The position numbers and the translations under genes were made by a program. Below are positions 33,105 to 44,746 of a DNA stretch of 64,000 nucleotides, in pieces. The DNA comes from Castellaniella hirudinis_A. Lineage in GTDB: Bacteria > Pseudomonadota > Gammaproteobacteria > Burkholderiales > Burkholderiaceae_B. The stretch covers positions 1-64,000 of the forward strand of contig NZ_JBLGTV010000002.1 of the NCBI RefSeq assembly GCF_047468865.1. The letters run 5' to 3'. The notes beneath the pieces were generated by a model. It was not told where the DNA came from, did no database searches, and was given only the letters and a program-made list of their open reading frames with translations. How positions within the stretch are numbered: position 1 is the first letter of the stretch; every line of letters begins with the position of its first letter.

Positions 33105-33994
33105 TGACTGAACTGACCCAAACCATGCCCGCCCCGCCGGGGCCTTTCAAGTCCTTCTGGCAGGATTTTTCCCGCAACAAAGGGGCGCTGACCGGCCTGA
33201 TCTACATCGTGGTCATGCTGCTGATCGCCATCGGCGCCAACCTGATCGCCCCGCACGATCCCACCGCCCAGTTCCGCGAACACCTGCTGCAACCGCCCGT
33301 CTGGCAAGACGGCGGCAGTTGGCAATTCATCCTGGGCACCGACGACGTGGGGCGCGACGTGCTGTCGCGCCTGATCTACGGCGCCCGGCTGTCCCTGCTG
33401 GTGGGCTTTCTGGTGGTCAGCATTTCGCTGGTGCTGGGGATTTTCTTCGGCGTCCTGGCCGGCTACACGGGCGGCGTGGTGGACATCACCATCATGCGTC
33501 TGGTGGACATCATGCTGGCCCTGCCCAGCCTGCTGCTGGCCCTGGTGCTGGTGGCCATCTTCGGGCCGTCCATCGTCAACGCCTCGCTGGCCCTCAGCTT
33601 CGTCGCCCTGCCGCACTACGTCCGCCTGAGCCGCGCCGCCGTGCTGCGCGAAATGACCCGCGACTACGTCATCGCCTCGCGCGTGGTGGGCGCGGGCGCC
33701 TGGCGGCAGATGTTCATCAACATCCTGCCCAACTGCGTCGCCCCCCTGATCGTGCAGGCTTCGCTGGGCTTTTCCAATGCCATCCTGGACATGGCGGCCC
33801 TGGGCTTTCTGGGCATGGGCGCCCAGCCCCCCACCCCCGAATGGGGCACCATGCTGGCCGACGTGCTGCAGTTCGCGCAAAGCGCCTGGTGGGTCGTCAC
33901 ATTCCCCGGCCTGGCCATCCTGCTGGCCGTGCTGGCATTCAATCTGATGGGCGATGGCCTGCGCGATGCGCTGGACCCGCGCCTGAAAGTCTAG
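33104..33994 (+). CDS. dppC: dipeptide ABC transporter permease
   Basis: DppC-type permease, 296 residues. An N-terminal cytoplasmic stretch is followed by a membrane segment (GLIYIVVMLLIAIGANLIAP), the conserved FILGTDDVGRDVLSRLIYGA and the EAA loop region RDYVIASRVVGAGAWRQMF. Several further membrane segments end in FNLMGDGLRDALDPRLKV. It forms the membrane pore with DppB and is translationally coupled to it. The first ATPase gene starts 12 nt after its stop. Confidence 0.94.
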   Translation: MTELTQTMPAPPGPFKSFWQDFSRNKGALTGLIYIVVMLLIAIGANLIAPHDPTAQFREHLLQPPVWQDGGSWQFILGTDDVGRDVLSRLIYGARLSLLVGFLVVSISLVLGIFFGVLAGYTGGVVDITIMRLVDIMLALPSLLLALVLVAIFGPSIVNASLALSFVALPHYVRLSRAAVLREMTRDYVIASRVVGAGAWRQMFINILPNCVAPLIVQASLGFSNAILDMAALGFLGMGAQPPTPEWGTMLADVLQFAQSAWWVVTFPGLAILLAVLAFNLMGDGLRDALDPRLKV

Positions 33995-34006
33995 GAAGGG
34001 CAGACC

Positions 34007-36018
<2,012 letters not shown>

Positions 36019-36225
36019 AGACGATTGTGTTCAGCGCCTGCCTGGGTTCTGAACACGCCTGCGCGGCGCGGGGGCTCGGAGGGCGCAGACTTTAACGGGG
36101 CACAACGATGGCCCTTTGTTGCCCTTGCTGCCTTGGTTGCGTTCGTTGACCGGTCACAAAACAGCGTAGACATCCCCGCGTGCTTTCGCCACTTGCCGTT
36201 TCTTGCAGCATTTCAATGGTCGTCA

Positions 36226-36330
36226 CATCGTTGCGCGGGGTGGCGGGCGGGACTGTTGGAGTACGCCCCAACCTACTCGGCGAAGCCGCCAACATACGAC
36301 CTGTCCCGCCCGCCACCCCGCGCAACGATG
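36226..36330. repeat. long inverted repeat with conserved loop, element 1
   Basis: Perfect 28-bp arms at 36226-36253 and 36303-36330 enclose a 49-nt loop. The loop starts TGTTGGAG and contains CCCCAACC, TCGGCG, AGCCGCCAA and CTGTCCC in that order. It can form two inner hairpins: GTTGG with CCAAC, and CGGC with GCCG. The same ordered loop motifs occur at 55907-55958 in element 2, whose arms have a different sequence. It lies between convergent dppF and the MFS gene. It may be a terminator, structured RNA or small mobile element. Confidence 0.85.
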
Positions 36331-36383
36331 AGCTGTCACTAAAAAGCACTCCACCCATGATATGCCGCTGAAGCCCCCAAAGC

Positions 36384-36425
36384 CCCAGCTCCCAGCTCCC
36401 AGCTCCCAGCTCCCAGCTCCCAGCT
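36384..36425. repeat. 7-bp tandem repeat (CCCAGCT)6
   Basis: Six perfect CCCAGCT units lie between the inverted-repeat element and the stop of the MFS gene. The tract is non-coding. A 7-bp unit can slip during replication, so its length may vary between strains. Confidence 0.93.
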
Positions 36426-36437
36426 CAACAATACCCT

Positions 36438-37643
36438 TCAGCGCTCCCCCCGGATATCCTTGAACCCCCGCGCCGTATACAACCAGACCACCGCCAGCAT
36501 CGCGCACATCCAGAACACCATATTGGGCCCGCTGCCGCGCACCAGCACCCCGCCCAGCAGGCCCCCGGCAAACACCCCCAGCGACTGCGCCGTATTGTAG
36601 AAACCCAGCGCCAGACCCTTATAGGCGGGCGGCGCCACCCGCGACACCAGCGAGGGCTGCAGGGCTTCAAGGATATTGAAGAACACGAAAAACCCGATCA
36701 GGGCCGCCACCACCAGCGCGAACGAACCGTCCAGCCAGGGCAACACCCCCAGCACCAGCGCCAGGCCCAACACGGAGAGTTCGAGCGCGGCCTTGTGGGC
36801 CTTGCGGGTCTCGGTGTAAAACACCGCCGGCACCATCAGCACGAACGACGCCAGAATCACCGGCAGGTACACCTGCCACAGCGTGGCCATATCGAACCCG
36901 CCCAGCCGCCCCAACAGGCCCGGAGCCACCATGAACAGCGCCATCAGGATGAAATGCAGGCAGAACACCCCGAAGTTCAGGCGCAGCAGATCGCGCTTGG
37001 CCAGAACATCGTGCGGCGTGACCTGGATGATGTCGTCTTCGGACTTGGGCACGTCGGGCACGAAGAACATGGCGATCAGCAAGCACACGAAACCCAGCAG
37101 GCTGATGGCCCAGAACAGGCCCGACAGACCGAACTGCCCCACCAGCATGGGCGACAGCACCAGCGACAAGGCAAAGGAAATCCCGATGGAGCCCCCGACC
37201 ATGGCCATGGCCCGGGTACGGACTTCGGGGCGGGTGGCATCGGCGATCCAGGCCGTGATGGCCGCCGACACCGCCCCCAGCCCCTGGATGACGCGCCCGA
37301 CCGTAACCCAGTCCACATCGTTGCTCAGGGCGCAGATGACCCCGCCCAGCACGAACAGCAGCATGCCGAACACAATGACCGGGCGGCGGCCGTAGCGGTC
37401 GGACGCCATCCCCAGGGGGATTTGCATGATGGCCTGGGTCAGGCCATAGGCCCCCAGGGCCAGCCCCACCCGGACAGGATCATCGCCCCCCGCCAACGTC
37501 ACGGCCGCCACCGCGAAAATGGGCGTCAGCAGAAACAACCCCAGCATGCGGGCGGCAAACAGCAAAGCCAGGGCAATGCTGCTACGGCGTTCCAGCACAG
37601 TAAGCTTCAGGCGGGGAGTGGACGAGCGGGCAGATCGGGCCAT
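36438..37643 (-). CDS. MFS transporter
   Basis: This is a 12-segment major facilitator protein of 401 residues. After SSIALALLFAARMLGLFLLT comes the MFS loop motif GMASDRYGRRPVIVFG between segments 2 and 3, and a motif-C-like GGSIGISFALSLVLSPMLVG in segment 5. The pattern resembles YajR-type drug or sugar efflux proteins, but the substrate cannot be told. It is divergent from uvrA across a 155-bp gap, an order conserved in many Burkholderiales, where ssb normally follows it. Here the convergent dpp operon takes that place. Confidence 0.88.
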   Translation of the reverse strand: MARSARSSTPRLKLTVLERRSSIALALLFAARMLGLFLLTPIFAVAAVTLAGGDDPVRVGLALGAYGLTQAIMQIPLGMASDRYGRRPVIVFGMLLFVLGGVICALSNDVDWVTVGRVIQGLGAVSAAITAWIADATRPEVRTRAMAMVGGSIGISFALSLVLSPMLVGQFGLSGLFWAISLLGFVCLLIAMFFVPDVPKSEDDIIQVTPHDVLAKRDLLRLNFGVFCLHFILMALFMVAPGLLGRLGGFDMATLWQVYLPVILASFVLMVPAVFYTETRKAHKAALELSVLGLALVLGVLPWLDGSFALVVAALIGFFVFFNILEALQPSLVSRVAPPAYKGLALGFYNTAQSLGVFAGGLLGGVLVRGSGPNMVFWMCAMLAVVWLYTARGFKDIRGER

Positions 37644-37798
37644 AGAAAAACCGCAGTAGAAAAAGATTTCCCGGCGGGCGGCGCCGGGCGGGCACTGGGC
37701 CGCAGAAGATCAGAAAACACCAGCCCCATGCGGTCGCATGGACGCTGCGCGTTATAGTAGCAAGTTGTCCTTTGAAAAACCTGAACCTCCCTACCGGC

Positions 37799-40651
37799 AT
37801 GGACGCCATCTGCATCCGGGGTGCCCGCACCCACAACCTGAAGAATATTTCGGTGGATCTTCCCCGCCGCCGTCTGGTGGTCGTCACCGGCCTGTCGGGC
37901 TCGGGCAAATCGTCCCTGGCTTTCGACACCCTGTATGCCGAAGGCCAGCGCCGCTATGTGGAAAGCCTGTCGGCCTACGCCCGGCAGTTTCTGCAGATGA
38001 TGGACAAGCCCGACGTGGATGTAATCACCGGCCTGTCGCCCGCGATTGCCATCGAACAAAAAACGGCCGGCCACAACCCGCGTTCCACCGTCGGCACGGT
38101 CACGGAAATCCACGATTACCTGCGCCTGCTGTATGCGCGGGTGGGCACGCCGTTCTGCCCGGAACACCACTTGCCGCTGCGGGCGCAAAGCGTCAGCCAG
38201 ATGGTGGATCAGGTGCTGGCCCTGCCCGAAGGCACCCGCCTGGCCATTCTGGCCCCCCTGGCGCCGGGCCGCCAGGACGACCTGACCGCCGAATGCCGCC
38301 GCCTGCAGGCGCTGGGTTTCGTGCGCGCCCGCATCAATGGCGCGATCACCCCGATCGACGGCAGCCAGCCGCTGCCCGCCATCGACGGCCCCTGGGATCT
38401 GGACGTGGTGGTCGACCGCGTGCGCGTGCGGCCCGACAGCCGCCAGCGCCTGGCCGAAAGCTTCGAGACCGCGCTGGATCTCGCCCAAGGCCGCAGCACG
38501 ATCCTTGACCTGGACACCCAGGAAACACGCGCGTTTTCCGCCGCCTATGCCTGCCCCGTCTGCGCGCGCGGCATGGGGACGCTGGAGCCCCGGCTGTTCA
38601 GTTTCAACAATCCGGTGGGGGCCTGTCCCCGCTGCAACGGCCTGGGCCAGGTCGAAGCGTTCGACCCCGAGCGCGTGGTGGCCTTCCCCGAACTGAGCCT
38701 GGCCGCCGGCGCCATCCACGGCTGGGATCGGCGCAATGCCTTCAGCTACGCCATGATGGCCAGCCTGGCGCAGCACTATCACTTCAGCCTGGACACCCCC
38801 TACCAGGATCTGGACGACACCGTACGAACCCGCCTGCTGCGGGGCTCGGGCGACGAGGAAATCGCCTTCCAATACCTGGGTGAAGGCGGCATCCCCAGCA
38901 TCCGCCGGCACGCCTTCGAAGGCGTCATCCCCAACCTGGAACGCCGCTGGCGCGAAACCCATTCCAATGCCGTGCGCGACGAGCTGTCTCGCCTGCGCCA
39001 CACCCGCCCCTGTCCCGAATGTCACGGGGCGCGGCTCTGCGGCGAGGCCCGCCATGTCCTGATCGGCGAAGATGCGGGCCCCGGCGAGCGCCGGGGCCGG
39101 GCGATCTACGAAATCGAAGCCCTGTCGCTGGCCGACTGCCGGCGCTGGTTCCAGACCAGCGCCCTGGGGGGCGCCCGGCGCGAAGTGGCCGAGCGCATTG
39201 TCCAGGAAATCCGCGTGCGCCTGGACTTCCTGGACAATGTCGGCCTGGGCTATTTGTCGCTGGATCGCAGCGCCGACACGCTGTCGGGCGGCGAAGCCCA
39301 GCGCATCCGCCTGGCCAGCCAGATCGGCTCGGGCCTGACGGGGGTCATGTACGTGCTGGACGAACCCTCCATCGGCCTGCACCAACGCGACAACCAGCGC
39401 CTGATCAGCACCCTGCAACAGCTGCGCGACCTGGGCAACAGCGTCATCGTGGTGGAGCACGACGAGGACATGATCCGCGCCGCCGACCACGTGCTGGACA
39501 TGGGCCCAGGCGCGGGTGAACACGGCGGCCAGGTGGTGGCCCAGGGCACCCCGCAGGATATCGCCGCGCAGCCGCAGTCCCTGACCGGCCAATACCTGTC
39601 CGGCGCCCGGCGCATCGCCATCCCCGCCCGCCGCCCGGTGGACACCGAGCAGGCGGACACGCGCTGGCTGCGCATTCTGGGCTGCAGCGGCAACAATCTG
39701 CAGGCCGTGGATCTCGCCCTGCCCATCGGGCGCTTCAGCTGTATCACCGGGGTGTCTGGCTCGGGCAAATCCACGCTGGTGAACGACACCCTGGTGACGG
39801 CGCTGGCCCAGCGACTGCACCGGGCGCAGGCCAATCCCGCGCCCTTCGCGCGCCTGGAAGGCCTGGAACACGTGGAAAAAATCATCAGCATCGACCAGAA
39901 CCCGATCGGCCGCACCCCGCGCAGCAACCCCGCCACCTACACCGGCCTGTTCACCCCCATCCGCGATCTGTTCGCCAACGTCCCCGAGGCCCGCCTGCGC
40001 GGCTACGACGCGGGACGCTTCTCCTTCAACGTCAAGGGCGGGCGCTGCGAGGCCTGCCAGGGCGACGGCGTGGTGCGGGTGGAAATGCATTTCCTGCCGG
40101 ACATGTACGTGCCCTGCGAAGTCTGCGCCGGCAAGCGCTACAACCGCGAAACCCTGGACATCCGCTATCGCGGCCATACCATCAGCGATATCCTCGACCT
40201 GACCGTGGCCCAGGCGCTGGATCTGTTCGCCGCCGTGCCTTCGGTGGCCCGCAAGCTGCAGACCCTGATGGACGTGGGCCTGTCGTATATCCGCCTGGGG
40301 CAAAGCGCCACCACTCTGTCGGGCGGCGAGGCCCAGCGCGTGAAGCTCTCCCAGGAACTATCCCGGCGCGGCTCGGACCGCACCCTGTATGTGCTGGACG
40401 AGCCCACCACCGGCCTGCACTTCGCGGACATCGCCGTTTTGCTGGACGTGCTGCAGCAATTGGTGGACGCGGGCAGCACCGTGCTGGTGATCGAACACAA
40501 TCTAGACGTCATCAAAACCGCCGACTGGGTGGTGGATCTGGGGCCGGAAGGCGGGGCGGGCGGCGGGCGGATCGTGGCCCAGGGCACCCCGGAAACCGTG
40601 GCCGCCACCCCCGGCAGCCATACCGGCGCATGGCTGAAAGCCGTGCTCTAG
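37799..40651 (+). CDS. uvrA: excinuclease ABC subunit A
   Basis: UvrA is the damage-sensing ATPase of nucleotide excision repair. I choose the ATG at 37799 (950 residues, MDAICIRGARTHNLKNISVD); a TTG nine codons earlier is less likely. Two ABC modules are visible: the first with GLSGSGKSSLAFDTLYAEGQ and a CPVC...CPRC zinc finger, then LSGGEAQRIRLASQIGSGL; the second with GVSGSGKSTLVNDTL, a CEAC...CEVC zinc finger and LSGGEAQRVKLSQEL, then YVLDEPTTGLHFADI. Length and order are standard. I see no clear LexA box upstream. A large open frame on the opposite strand is a codon-bias shadow. Confidence 0.97.
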   Translation: MDAICIRGARTHNLKNISVDLPRRRLVVVTGLSGSGKSSLAFDTLYAEGQRRYVESLSAYARQFLQMMDKPDVDVITGLSPAIAIEQKTAGHNPRSTVGTVTEIHDYLRLLYARVGTPFCPEHHLPLRAQSVSQMVDQVLALPEGTRLAILAPLAPGRQDDLTAECRRLQALGFVRARINGAITPIDGSQPLPAIDGPWDLDVVVDRVRVRPDSRQRLAESFETALDLAQGRSTILDLDTQETRAFSAAYACPVCARGMGTLEPRLFSFNNPVGACPRCNGLGQVEAFDPERVVAFPELSLAAGAIHGWDRRNAFSYAMMASLAQHYHFSLDTPYQDLDDTVRTRLLRGSGDEEIAFQYLGEGGIPSIRRHAFEGVIPNLERRWRETHSNAVRDELSRLRHTRPCPECHGARLCGEARHVLIGEDAGPGERRGRAIYEIEALSLADCRRWFQTSALGGARREVAERIVQEIRVRLDFLDNVGLGYLSLDRSADTLSGGEAQRIRLASQIGSGLTGVMYVLDEPSIGLHQRDNQRLISTLQQLRDLGNSVIVVEHDEDMIRAADHVLDMGPGAGEHGGQVVAQGTPQDIAAQPQSLTGQYLSGARRIAIPARRPVDTEQADTRWLRILGCSGNNLQAVDLALPIGRFSCITGVSGSGKSTLVNDTLVTALAQRLHRAQANPAPFARLEGLEHVEKIISIDQNPIGRTPRSNPATYTGLFTPIRDLFANVPEARLRGYDAGRFSFNVKGGRCEACQGDGVVRVEMHFLPDMYVPCEVCAGKRYNRETLDIRYRGHTISDILDLTVAQALDLFAAVPSVARKLQTLMDVGLSYIRLGQSATTLSGGEAQRVKLSQELSRRGSDRTLYVLDEPTTGLHFADIAVLLDVLQQLVDAGSTVLVIEHNLDVIKTADWVVDLGPEGGAGGGRIVAQGTPETVAATPGSHTGAWLKAVL

Positions 40652-40676
40652 TGTCCTGTTTGGCTAATTCAAATAC

Positions 40677-43406
40677 TCATCTTCGGCGCCTGGGCTCGCC
40701 GCAATCCACCCGATTGCGGCCCGCGTGCTTGGCCCGGTACAGGGCGCCATCCGCCTCATTGATCAGCGCATGGATCGCCCGGTCTTCGTCTTCCCCCGGG
40801 GCCAACTGGCCCACCCCGACACTGACGGTGACGATCCCGCCGATGCCATGCTCGTGCGGCATGCCCAGGGCGGCCATGTGCTGGCAGATTTTTTCCGCCA
40901 TCCGGCAGGCCTCGGGCCGGGCCTGGCCGGCCAGGATCACGGCGAATTCCTCGCCGCCATAGCGCGCCGGCAGATCGCCGGGCCGCCGGAACAAGTCCCG
41001 CAGCACCCGCGCCAGGCGCTGCAGCACCACATCGCCCTCCAGGTGGCCATAGGTGTCGTTGTAGCGCTTGAACCAATCGACGTCAATCATCAGCAGGCTG
41101 AGGGGCGTCTGATTGCGCCGCGACAGCGCAAATCCGCTGGACAGCACCTGGTCGAACTGGCGCCGATTGGCCAGGCCGGTCAGGCCGTCGGTCGAGGACA
41201 GCTGGGTCAGTTGCCGATTCACCTGAAGCAGCGCCTGGGTGCGCTCGGCCACTTGCTGCTCCAGGATTTGCCGGTGGCCCAGCAGGCGCTGCGCCATGCC
41301 ATCCAGGGACTGCGCCAGCACCACGATTTCGCGCACCGGACTGCGCACCGTGGGCCGGGCCAAGGTGTCGCCATCGGCCAACCGGCCCGCCCAATCCACC
41401 AAGGCATGCAAGGGCCGGGACAACCACCAGGACACCACGGCCCCCAACGACAGGCCCAGCACCCACAACCCCAGGATCAACAGGCCGACCCGCTGGATGG
41501 ACTGCTCGGCCGCCCCCACCAGGCGGCTTTCGGGCAACGACAGCACCAGGGTCAGCAAGGGGCCGTCTGGCAACGGCAACGGCTGCCAGAACACCTGATG
41601 GTAGCCGTCCCGGATGCGGGCCCGCTGCTGGTCGGTTTCCCGGCCCGACCGCGCCATGACGGCCCCCAGGCTGCGGATCAGGGGCGACGCGCTCTCGTCG
41701 GCCCTTAACTGATGCACTTTGCCATCGTCCCAGCGATAAACCGGCGCGGCCAGGGAACTGGCCAGCAGGTGGCCGCTTGCATCCAGCAGCAGCGCCGTCC
41801 CGCCCAGGCCGGCGACTTCGCGCCGCAGGAACTGGCTGACCCGCGACAGCGCCACGTCCGCCGCCATCACGCCCACCAATTGGCCGGCGGCATCGCGCAG
41901 CGGCGCGGCCATGCCGATGCCCAGGCTGCTCTGGCGGTCATCCGGGGCCCGAACGGCATACTGGTAGGCCTGATACCAGTGCAATCCCTGCGCCTGAACG
42001 GCTTCGGTATACCAGGGCCGCAAACGGGGGTCGAAGCCCCGGGCCGGGGTTTCCAGGCGGGTGCGCCGCCGGTTGGCGTCATCCACCCGGTACAGGTGCA
42101 TCATCCCCCCGTCGGCCTGGCTGGACTGCATCACCTGCAGGCTGAGATCGGCGTCATGGGGCGGGCGGCTGGCCGCCAGATAATCGCCTTGCGCGGTGCC
42201 CACCGACAGATACGTCAACAAGGGCTGCTGGCGCAGCTGCAGCAGGAAACTATGCAACAGCTTGGGCCGGTCATCCAGCGACAGCAGGCCGTCTTTCAGC
42301 TGCAGCACATTGAAGGTCAGGGCCGCCCGGGGAATCTCAAAGAAGGCGGACACCTTGTCGCGCAATTGGCCGGCCAGGTCTTTTACCCGATGCTGTTCCA
42401 TCTGCTGGGTGCCTTGCACCGACGCGGAAAACACCAGCCAGCCGGACAGCGACGCGATCAGCGGCAAAGGCACCAAAATCGCCAACAACCACAAGGTGCG
42501 CAAAGGCATCAGGCCCTTCGCCTGGACGGCCAGCGACCCGCCCTGCGCCGCCGGCCGGACATCCTGACGCCCCAGCAAATAAAAACCCAGCAGCAACAGC
42601 AGTGTGAGCCCGCCCCCCAGGCCGCGGATGAACCAGCGGCGCGAACCATCGCCGCGCAGATCGGCGCGAGGCACCGCCGCCAGCACCCAGCGGCCGTCGG
42701 AGAGATCAATCGCGGTCTCCACGTGGGGCAGATTGAAGTTTTCGGGCAGGCCATACAACACCCGGCCGGATCCCTGGTCGTCCCAGCCCTGGATCGCCAG
42801 GTCGAACGCCAGATCCGGCCCGGCCAGGCCGGCCCGCAGCAGGACATGCTCCAGATCGACGGTCACGGCGGTCATCCCGCGATACACCGCACCGGCATCG
42901 GCATCGGCGGGGCCCGGCGAAAACAGCGGCGCCCGCAGGATCAGCCCCACATGGCCGGTCTGCACCAGGCGGGCCGTCCCGTCCAGTACCGGCCGGCGCA
43001 GCCGGAGCATCTGCCGGATTTTGGACATGAACTCTGGATGCAGGCGGTAATCCAGGCCGATCACGTTCTCATTGCCCGCAGTGGGATAGACCAGCGCGAT
43101 TTTCAGTTGATCCACATACACGATGCTGATGAGATCCGGGCGCTGCCGGCGCAATGCGGCGGCCTGGTCGGCAAACGATGCGGCTTCCTGGCCCGGCGCC
43201 GTCCGGGCCAGCGCGGCGGCCAGGCGATTGTTCAAGGCGTGCAAGGCCTGCAGGTCGTCCGCCAAACGCTGAGTGCCCGCCAGAACCTGGGTTCGCAGCC
43301 GATCGAGCGCGCCTTGCTGTTCACGCGCCCGATCCCAGGCATCGAGCGCGAAGGTCGCCCCCAGCCCGATCAGCAGCAGCGCGACGGCAAACAGCACCCT
43401 TTTCAT
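40677..43406 (-). CDS. diguanylate cyclase with two periplasmic sensor modules
   Basis: This 909-residue membrane protein likely makes cyclic di-GMP. The ATG at 43406 gives an N-terminal membrane segment (VLFAVALLLIGLGATFAL). Next come a CHASE-like periplasmic region at about residues 38-255, membrane segments near 262-280 and 303-325, then a second periplasmic region of dCache type (RGFDPRLRPWYTEAVQAQG, LGIGMAAPLRDAAGQLVGVM). A further membrane segment near 615-640, a HAMP domain and a GGDEF domain follow. The active site reads RYGGEEF near residue 817, preceded by RPGD five residues upstream, an intact inhibitory I-site. The stop lies 25 bp from the convergent uvrA stop. Two tandem sensors suggest integration of two ligands. 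Confidence 0.88.
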   Translation of the reverse strand: MKRVLFAVALLLIGLGATFALDAWDRAREQQGALDRLRTQVLAGTQRLADDLQALHALNNRLAAALARTAPGQEAASFADQAAALRRQRPDLISIVYVDQLKIALVYPTAGNENVIGLDYRLHPEFMSKIRQMLRLRRPVLDGTARLVQTGHVGLILRAPLFSPGPADADAGAVYRGMTAVTVDLEHVLLRAGLAGPDLAFDLAIQGWDDQGSGRVLYGLPENFNLPHVETAIDLSDGRWVLAAVPRADLRGDGSRRWFIRGLGGGLTLLLLLGFYLLGRQDVRPAAQGGSLAVQAKGLMPLRTLWLLAILVPLPLIASLSGWLVFSASVQGTQQMEQHRVKDLAGQLRDKVSAFFEIPRAALTFNVLQLKDGLLSLDDRPKLLHSFLLQLRQQPLLTYLSVGTAQGDYLAASRPPHDADLSLQVMQSSQADGGMMHLYRVDDANRRRTRLETPARGFDPRLRPWYTEAVQAQGLHWYQAYQYAVRAPDDRQSSLGIGMAAPLRDAAGQLVGVMAADVALSRVSQFLRREVAGLGGTALLLDASGHLLASSLAAPVYRWDDGKVHQLRADESASPLIRSLGAVMARSGRETDQQRARIRDGYHQVFWQPLPLPDGPLLTLVLSLPESRLVGAAEQSIQRVGLLILGLWVLGLSLGAVVSWWLSRPLHALVDWAGRLADGDTLARPTVRSPVREIVVLAQSLDGMAQRLLGHRQILEQQVAERTQALLQVNRQLTQLSSTDGLTGLANRRQFDQVLSSGFALSRRNQTPLSLLMIDVDWFKRYNDTYGHLEGDVVLQRLARVLRDLFRRPGDLPARYGGEEFAVILAGQARPEACRMAEKICQHMAALGMPHEHGIGGIVTVSVGVGQLAPGEDEDRAIHALINEADGALYRAKHAGRNRVDCGEPRRRR

Positions 43407-43616
43407 GGCGGGCCTCTTTGGGAGGATTATTGATCTTGTGCCCAAAAGACGAAGGCAAATGCTTTCCAGGGTGTTTAGTATGTCATCGGACAAGTTCTCC
43501 GGCTACCCGGATTAGCCCGCAGCGCGGCAAGGCGGGCGCCGAATTCAAGAACACGAGCCAACCGGACAGGATACTGGGCGCACTGTCCGCGCCCGCTGAA
43601 GCGGCCCCGCCCCGGA

Positions 43617-44744
43617 TCAATCCAGCTGAAACAACTGCCGATGCTCGCGGATCGCATAACGGTCGGTCATCCCGGCGATGTAGTCCGCGATGGCCCGCGC
43701 CTGCCGGGCGGGCTCGTCGCGCCGATATTCATCGGCCAGCAGGCGGGGTTCCTCGAAAAAGGCGCAAAACAGTTCGCGCACGATCCGCTGGGCCTTGTGC
43801 GTCATGCGCATCACCTGGGCATGCCGATACAGGTTTTTGCGCAAGAACCGCTTCAAGGCGTCCGCCTGCGCCCCGATGGCCTCTGAAAACGCCGCCAGCG
43901 GCGGGCCGGCCCGCACGGCATCGGCATCGCCGGGTTGCAAACGGGCGATATTGGCCGCCGTCGTGCGGGTGAGGTCGAGCACCAGCGTATTGATCATGGC
44001 GCGGATGACCTCCGACACCAGGCGTTTGTCGTCGGTGATGGCGTAGCGCCGATGAACCAGATCGTAGTGGGCGGCGAAGATATCCACGTCGAGCAGCTGG
44101 GGAATCGTGATCAGGCCCGAGCGCAGGCCGTCGTCGATGTCGTGGTTGTTGTAGGCGATTTCGTCGGCCAGGTTGGTCAACTGGGCTTCCAGCGAGGGCT
44201 GGGTGCCATCCAGGAAGCGCGCCCCCACCGCCCCCAGCTGGCGCGCATGGCGGCGCGCGCAGTGCTTGAGAATGCCCTCGCGGGTTTCAAAGCACAGGTT
44301 CAGCCCATCGAAGGCGGCGTAGCGTTCTTCCAGCGTATCCACGATCCGCAGGCTTTGCAGGTTGTGCTCAAAGCCGCCCGCGTCCGGGGCGAACTGGCGC
44401 ATGCAGGCGTTCAGTTCGTCCTGGCCCGCATGGCCGAAAGGGGTATGCCCCAGGTCGTGCGCCAGAGCGATGGCCTCGGTCAGGTCTTCGTGCACCCCCA
44501 GATTGCGCGCCAGGGTGCGGGCAATCTGGGCGACCTCCAGGCTGTGCGTCAGGCGCGTGCGGAACAGATCGCCTTCGTGGTTGAGAAACACCTGGGTCTT
44601 GTATTCCAGGCGCCGGAAGGCCGAGCAGTGCACGATGCGGTCGCGGTCGCGCTGGAAATGGCTGCGCCCCTGCGGGGGCGGTTCTGGATGCAAGCGCCCC
44701 CGGGTGGCTTCTGGATGGCAGGCATAGGGGGCGAGGGCGGCCAT
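43617..44744 (-). CDS. dgt: deoxyguanosinetriphosphate triphosphohydrolase-like protein
   Basis: HD-domain dNTP triphosphohydrolase, 375 residues, which cuts dGTP (or other dNTPs) to the nucleoside and triphosphate. The metal-binding pattern is complete: RTRLTHSLEVAQIARTLARN with the first His, then IALAHDLGHTPFGHAGQDEL with HD, and later LANLADEIAYNNHDIDDGL with Asp. The N-terminal HCSAFRRLEYKTQVF is typical. It is the last gene of aroK-aroB-dgt and starts 2 nt after the aroB stop. Confidence 0.93.
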   Translation of the reverse strand: MAALAPYACHPEATRGRLHPEPPPQGRSHFQRDRDRIVHCSAFRRLEYKTQVFLNHEGDLFRTRLTHSLEVAQIARTLARNLGVHEDLTEAIALAHDLGHTPFGHAGQDELNACMRQFAPDAGGFEHNLQSLRIVDTLEERYAAFDGLNLCFETREGILKHCARRHARQLGAVGARFLDGTQPSLEAQLTNLADEIAYNNHDIDDGLRSGLITIPQLLDVDIFAAHYDLVHRRYAITDDKRLVSEVIRAMINTLVLDLTRTTAANIARLQPGDADAVRAGPPLAAFSEAIGAQADALKRFLRKNLYRHAQVMRMTHKAQRIVRELFCAFFEEPRLLADEYRRDEPARQARAIADYIAGMTDRYAIREHRQLFQLD

Positions 44745-44746
44745 GG

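Noticed and set aside
36226..36425. CRISPR array
   Set aside because: There is one inverted pair and a 7-bp tandem tract, with no regularly spaced direct repeats of 25-40 bp, no spacers and no cas genes in the window.
37644..37798. LexA box between the MFS gene and uvrA
   Set aside because: I looked for CTGT-N8-ACAG-type sequence and found no convincing match, so SOS control cannot be claimed from the sequence.
37607..40303. 898-codon open frame on the minus strand opposite uvrA
   Set aside because: It lies fully antisense to a complete uvrA, is rich in Gly, His, Gln and Ala with no family motif, and is the shadow expected from high-GC third positions.
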